A stretch of 64,000 nt of DNA from Microlunatus sp. Gsoil 973 (GTDB taxonomy: Bacteria > Actinomycetota > Actinomycetes > Propionibacteriales > Propionibacteriaceae). Positions 63,564-64,000 of this stretch are shown piece after piece. The position numbers and the translations under genes are program-made. Position 1 is the stretch's first letter. The number at the start of each line of letters is the position of its first letter. The DNA lies in NCBI RefSeq assembly GCF_009707365.1, contig NZ_CP046122.1:4464001-4528000 (forward strand). The letters run 5' to 3'. A model generated the notes under the pieces. The model saw nothing but the letters and a program-made list of their open reading frames with translations. It had not been told where the DNA came from and did not search any database.

Positions 63564-64000
63564 TCAGCACGTGCCGGCGTTCAGCTCGTTCGGATCGGGA
63601 ACGGTCGCCGCCCGGGACCCGACGCGTTCGTGCAGCGGCGTCGCGCCGGCGCCGACCGTCTCGCCGGGGATCGGTTCACCGATCTGCGTGGCACACAGTC
63701 CCTGCACTGCAACGGGATCGGCATCCCGGCCGGTCTCGACCAGCCGCCTGGCGAGCCAGGCGTCGAGCCGCTGCTCCAGATCGGCCACCACCTCCGGGCG
63801 CGCATCGGCAACGTTGTGCTGCTCGTCCGGGTCGGCCGCCAGGTCGAACAGCTCCTTCATCGGTCGTCCGTGCCGGTCCGGCTCGATGGAGCGGATCAGC
63901 TTCCACCGATCTGTTCGCATGCCGCGCTTGACCTGCCAGGTCGCCTCGGACAGGAAGACCTCGGAATAGTTGCCGTCGCGCGCGCCGTACAGGCACGGCA
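63564..64000 (-). CDS. Sulfatase-family protein, C-terminal part at window edge
   Basis: About 145 residues, open to the window edge; the N terminus with the active site is outside. GMRTDRWKLIRS, KELFDLAADPDEQHNVADARP is the C-terminal subdomain typical of arylsulfatases. 7 bp separate its stop from the next gene, so it heads the sulfatase / oxidoreductase / sulfatase-fold set on the minus strand. Confidence 0.85.
   Translation of the reverse strand, partial: PCLYGARDGNYSEVFLSEATWQVKRGMRTDRWKLIRSIEPDRHGRPMKELFDLAADPDEQHNVADARPEVVADLEQRLDAWLARRLVETGRDADPVAVQGLCATQIGEPIPGETVGAGATPLHERVGSRAATVPDPNELNAGTC

Noticed and set aside
1-64000. CRISPR arrays or rRNA genes
   Set aside because: No regularly spaced short repeats and no rRNA-like sequence seen.

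Overview
The window is high-GC DNA with dense, often 4-bp-overlapping genes, many GTG/TTG starts, a fused gamma/alpha KorA, a glutamine-dependent NadE with mycobacterial-type catalytic positions, and several carbohydrate ABC transporters. This fits a free-living, sugar-scavenging Actinomycete; Propionibacteriales (for example Microlunatus-like) is my guess, not something the sequence proves.

Layout. 1-5.3 kb: a RarD-type permease, korB/korA (2-oxoacid:ferredoxin oxidoreductase) and, divergently, an orphan trio of complex-I-like genes (nuoB, nuoC, nuoI-like). 5.3-18.2 kb: an aminotransferase, two cytosolic glycosidases (GH38, GH20), exonuclease III, an FtsX-like ABC exporter, NAD synthetase, an amino-acid permease and YajQ. 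18.3-22.3 kb: a tRNA-Tyr gene followed by a ~3.9 kb island bounded by a 27-bp repeat of the tRNA 3' end. The island has no integrase; it carries a possible copper-amine-oxidase-fold gene pair, a HExxH protein, and an opposing pair (Cys-rich protein, membrane protein). 22.3-26.5 kb: GNAT, a contractile-injection-system-like effector, a PhyH dioxygenase and a secreted nuclease/phosphatase-fold lipoprotein. 26.5-29.2 kb: Cys-rich HTH regulator, folE behind a small coupled leader ORF, and a ferredoxin reductase.

29.2-37.6 kb (minus strand) is one catabolic operon: sugar-type ABC transporter, Rieske ferredoxin, three amidohydrolases and an enolase-superfamily enzyme. 37.9-40.7 kb holds a secreted protein, a decayed SDR/LysR pair and a GNAT. 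41-48 kb is an oligopeptide-type ABC operon ending in a PhyH-family gene. 48-60 kb is an AraC-type regulator divergent from a tightly coupled rare-sugar operon: ABC importer, three xylose-isomerase-like TIM barrels, dehydrogenase, ThuA-like protein, hydrolase, ribulokinase and L-ribulose-5-phosphate 4-epimerase, pointing to entry into the pentose phosphate pathway via xylulose-5-phosphate. An IS481-family element with 6-bp target duplications sits exactly at the shared stop codons of araD and a convergent sulfatase-fold gene. The window ends in a Gfo/Idh/MocA oxidoreductase and a partial sulfatase.

At least six genes contain single-base frame breaks, mostly in G/C runs, where the broken halves are otherwise well preserved. 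This looks more like consensus sequence error than decay, except for the SDR/LysR pair, which has a genuine internal deletion and a missing N terminus.
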